Position numbers and translations under genes: made by a program. From Ignavibacteriaceae bacterium (lineage in GTDB: Bacteria; Bacteroidota; Ignavibacteria; Ignavibacteriales; Ignavibacteriaceae), in contig JABDPB010000076.1 of assembly GCA_013042995.1 (NCBI GenBank), positions 1-32,993 on the forward strand: a stretch of DNA of 32,993 nt, written 5' to 3'. Of the stretch, positions 31,891-32,993 are shown one piece after another. Position 1 is the first letter of the stretch, and each line of letters begins with the position of its first letter. The notes beneath the pieces were generated by a model. That model did no database searches and had not been told where the DNA came from. It saw nothing but the letters and a program-made list of their open reading frames with translations.

Positions 31891-32993
31891 TTACCTATTT
31901 GGACTGATTGCATTTAATAATTGCTGCTGCAGATTTTTTGCCATTGCATAGTCTGGCTCCAGTTGCAAACAAAGGTTAATCATTTCCAGAGCTGTTTTAT
32001 AATCTTTTTTCATTGAATATGCACCTGCCAAGTTATAAAGTGTGTGTGCATCCGAAGCATTATAATTAATACTTGTTGTAAGATAGCCTATTGCCGAATC
32101 TACTTTATTATTAAGCAAATCAATTATTCCAAGCCATTTTGTTGAATATGCACTCTGCTTTATTTCATTCAATTTTTGAAGATATGGATATGCTTCATCG
32201 AACATCTTCACATTGATTAGCTTACTAATTAAAAACTCATAAGGATATGGATCATAGGGATATTCATCAATAGCAGTATGTACTTCCTTAAAGAACGAAT
32301 CCATATCACCAATAGATAATTTATTTTGTGCTAGCCGTAGGTGAGCCTCTTCCCACGCTAATTTTTGGTTACCAACCAAATACGCTAGAGTATCGGAGTA
32401 TGTTTGCATATTTAAAGCTGCTAGCTTTTCTTCATCTGAAAATGTTTTGTTCGTATAGGGCCAATCACTTTTTAGTATTGTTATTTGATATTGGGCTATT
32501 GTAGAATCAAGATTTGTAAACTGATAACGACTTATTGTTATACTATCCTGAATGTTAAATGATAAATTATTTTGCAAATCGGTTACAAAAATATTTGATT
32601 TTATGCCCGTATCAAATATTTCTTTCCCAATAATTTGGTATCCCCTTAAATTTGGATGAAGATGGTCTGTAATCATATCATCGCCTGCAATTCCTTCTAA
32701 GCTGTGGGCATTTAAAGCAGAATCCAGTTTCACAACAGGATAGTCAAAGGTAGCTCCCAGCCTTTCGATAACCCTGTTAAGCTTTTCAGGGGCTCTCCAT
32801 CTTAGAGCATCCAAATCTTTTGCAAACCTGAAAAGTGAATCAGCTTGCCAAATGTTTCCTTTTTTCAGTTCTGTTTTTGCTTTCTCAAAGATGTTTTGTG
32901 ATGGGGGATAGTCTTCCTCCGCTACAGATTCAAACGGCTTTTGATCTTTTAAGTTGCTTACAAGAGTCCCTAATATCACCGGAACATTTTTTT
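31891..32993 (-). CDS. SGNH-hydrolase-like protein with C-terminal TPRs (copy 3, partial)
   Basis: The C-terminal 367 or so residues of a third paralogue, cut by the window end. The frame stays open to the last base. The earliest possible start inside the window (GTG 32979) is not the real start, because the upstream codons read K-N-V-P-V, matching ANVPVI in the paralogues. It retains LVSNLKDQKPF, DALRWRAPE, TDHLHPNLRGYQIIGKE with the acid and histidine of the SGNH triad, and the TPR tail (NNKVDSAIGYLTTSINYNAS, YKTALEMINLCLQLEPD). The nucleophile-bearing part lies outside the window. It is the most upstream visible gene of the tandem set. Confidence 0.8.
   Translation of the reverse strand, partial: KNVPVILGTLVSNLKDQKPFESVAEEDYPPSQNIFEKAKTELKKGNIWQADSLFRFAKDLDALRWRAPEKLNRVIERLGATFDYPVVKLDSALNAHSLEGIAGDDMITDHLHPNLRGYQIIGKEIFDTGIKSNIFVTDLQNNLSFNIQDSITISRYQFTNLDSTIAQYQITILKSDWPYTNKTFSDEEKLAALNMQTYSDTLAYLVGNQKLAWEEAHLRLAQNKLSIGDMDSFFKEVHTAIDEYPYDPYPYEFLISKLINVKMFDEAYPYLQKLNEIKQSAYSTKWLGIIDLLNNKVDSAIGYLTTSINYNASDAHTLYNLAGAYSMKKDYKTALEMINLCLQLEPDYAMAKNLQQQLLNAISPNR

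Noticed and set aside
32977..32979. GTG as start of the last SGNH/TPR gene
   Set aside because: The frame is open to the window end and the upstream codons match the paralogues, so the gene is truncated by the window rather than starting here.

Overview
The DNA is AT-rich and its coding content points to a member of the Bacteroidota/Chlorobiota/Ignavibacteria group, most likely Ignavibacteria-like. The signs are two proteins ending in type IX secretion (T9SS) C-terminal sorting domains, one with the canonical QNYPNPFNPST opening; a PorV/PorQ-type outer-membrane protein; a TonB-dependent receptor with an N-terminal carboxypeptidase-regulatory-like domain; promoter elements of the TTTG / TAnnTTTG type; and the order ileS - DksA-like - lspA. 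The assignment is inferred from gene content, not from a marker-gene tree.

Layout. 1-529 (-) is the start of a phosphate acetyltransferase cut by the window edge. 737-9091 (+) is a housekeeping block: YggS-type PLP protein, DivIVA-domain protein, purine nucleoside phosphorylase, a four-helix membrane protein with a coiled-coil tail, isoleucyl-tRNA synthetase, a lysine-tailed DksA/TraR protein, signal peptidase II and an RluD-like pseudouridine synthase. 9171-10990 (+) holds cysS and a stand-alone receiver-domain protein. 10987-16745 (-) is a four-gene operon, in transcription order: cNMP/GAF/degenerate kinase protein, miaA, a family-2-type glycosyltransferase and a GlcD-like FAD oxidase. 16876-18009 (+) holds an ECF sigma factor, its overlapping zinc-binding anti-sigma candidate and an FmdB-type zinc ribbon. 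18079-18846 (-) is an exported TPR protein resembling the eukaryotic RMDN family.

The second half concerns the cell envelope. After a 521-base non-coding region with a strong match to the Bacteroidota promoter consensus come a TonB-dependent receptor, a giant secreted protein with a sorting domain, a PorV/PorQ-like protein and a second sorting-domain protein with a carbohydrate-binding-like fold (19368-27966, +). A bidirectional hairpin terminator separates them from three tandem paralogous membrane-anchored SGNH-hydrolase/TPR proteins on the minus strand (28020 to the window end, the last one truncated).

No CRISPR array, tRNA, rRNA, insertion sequence or prophage gene was seen. The most unusual points are the SGNH-TPR triplet, a kinase-like protein whose phospho-acceptor histidine is replaced by asparagine, an IleRS with a GxHH instead of an HxGH signature, a DksA-type zinc finger fused to a histone-H1-like lysine tail, and the bacterial RMDN-like TPR protein.
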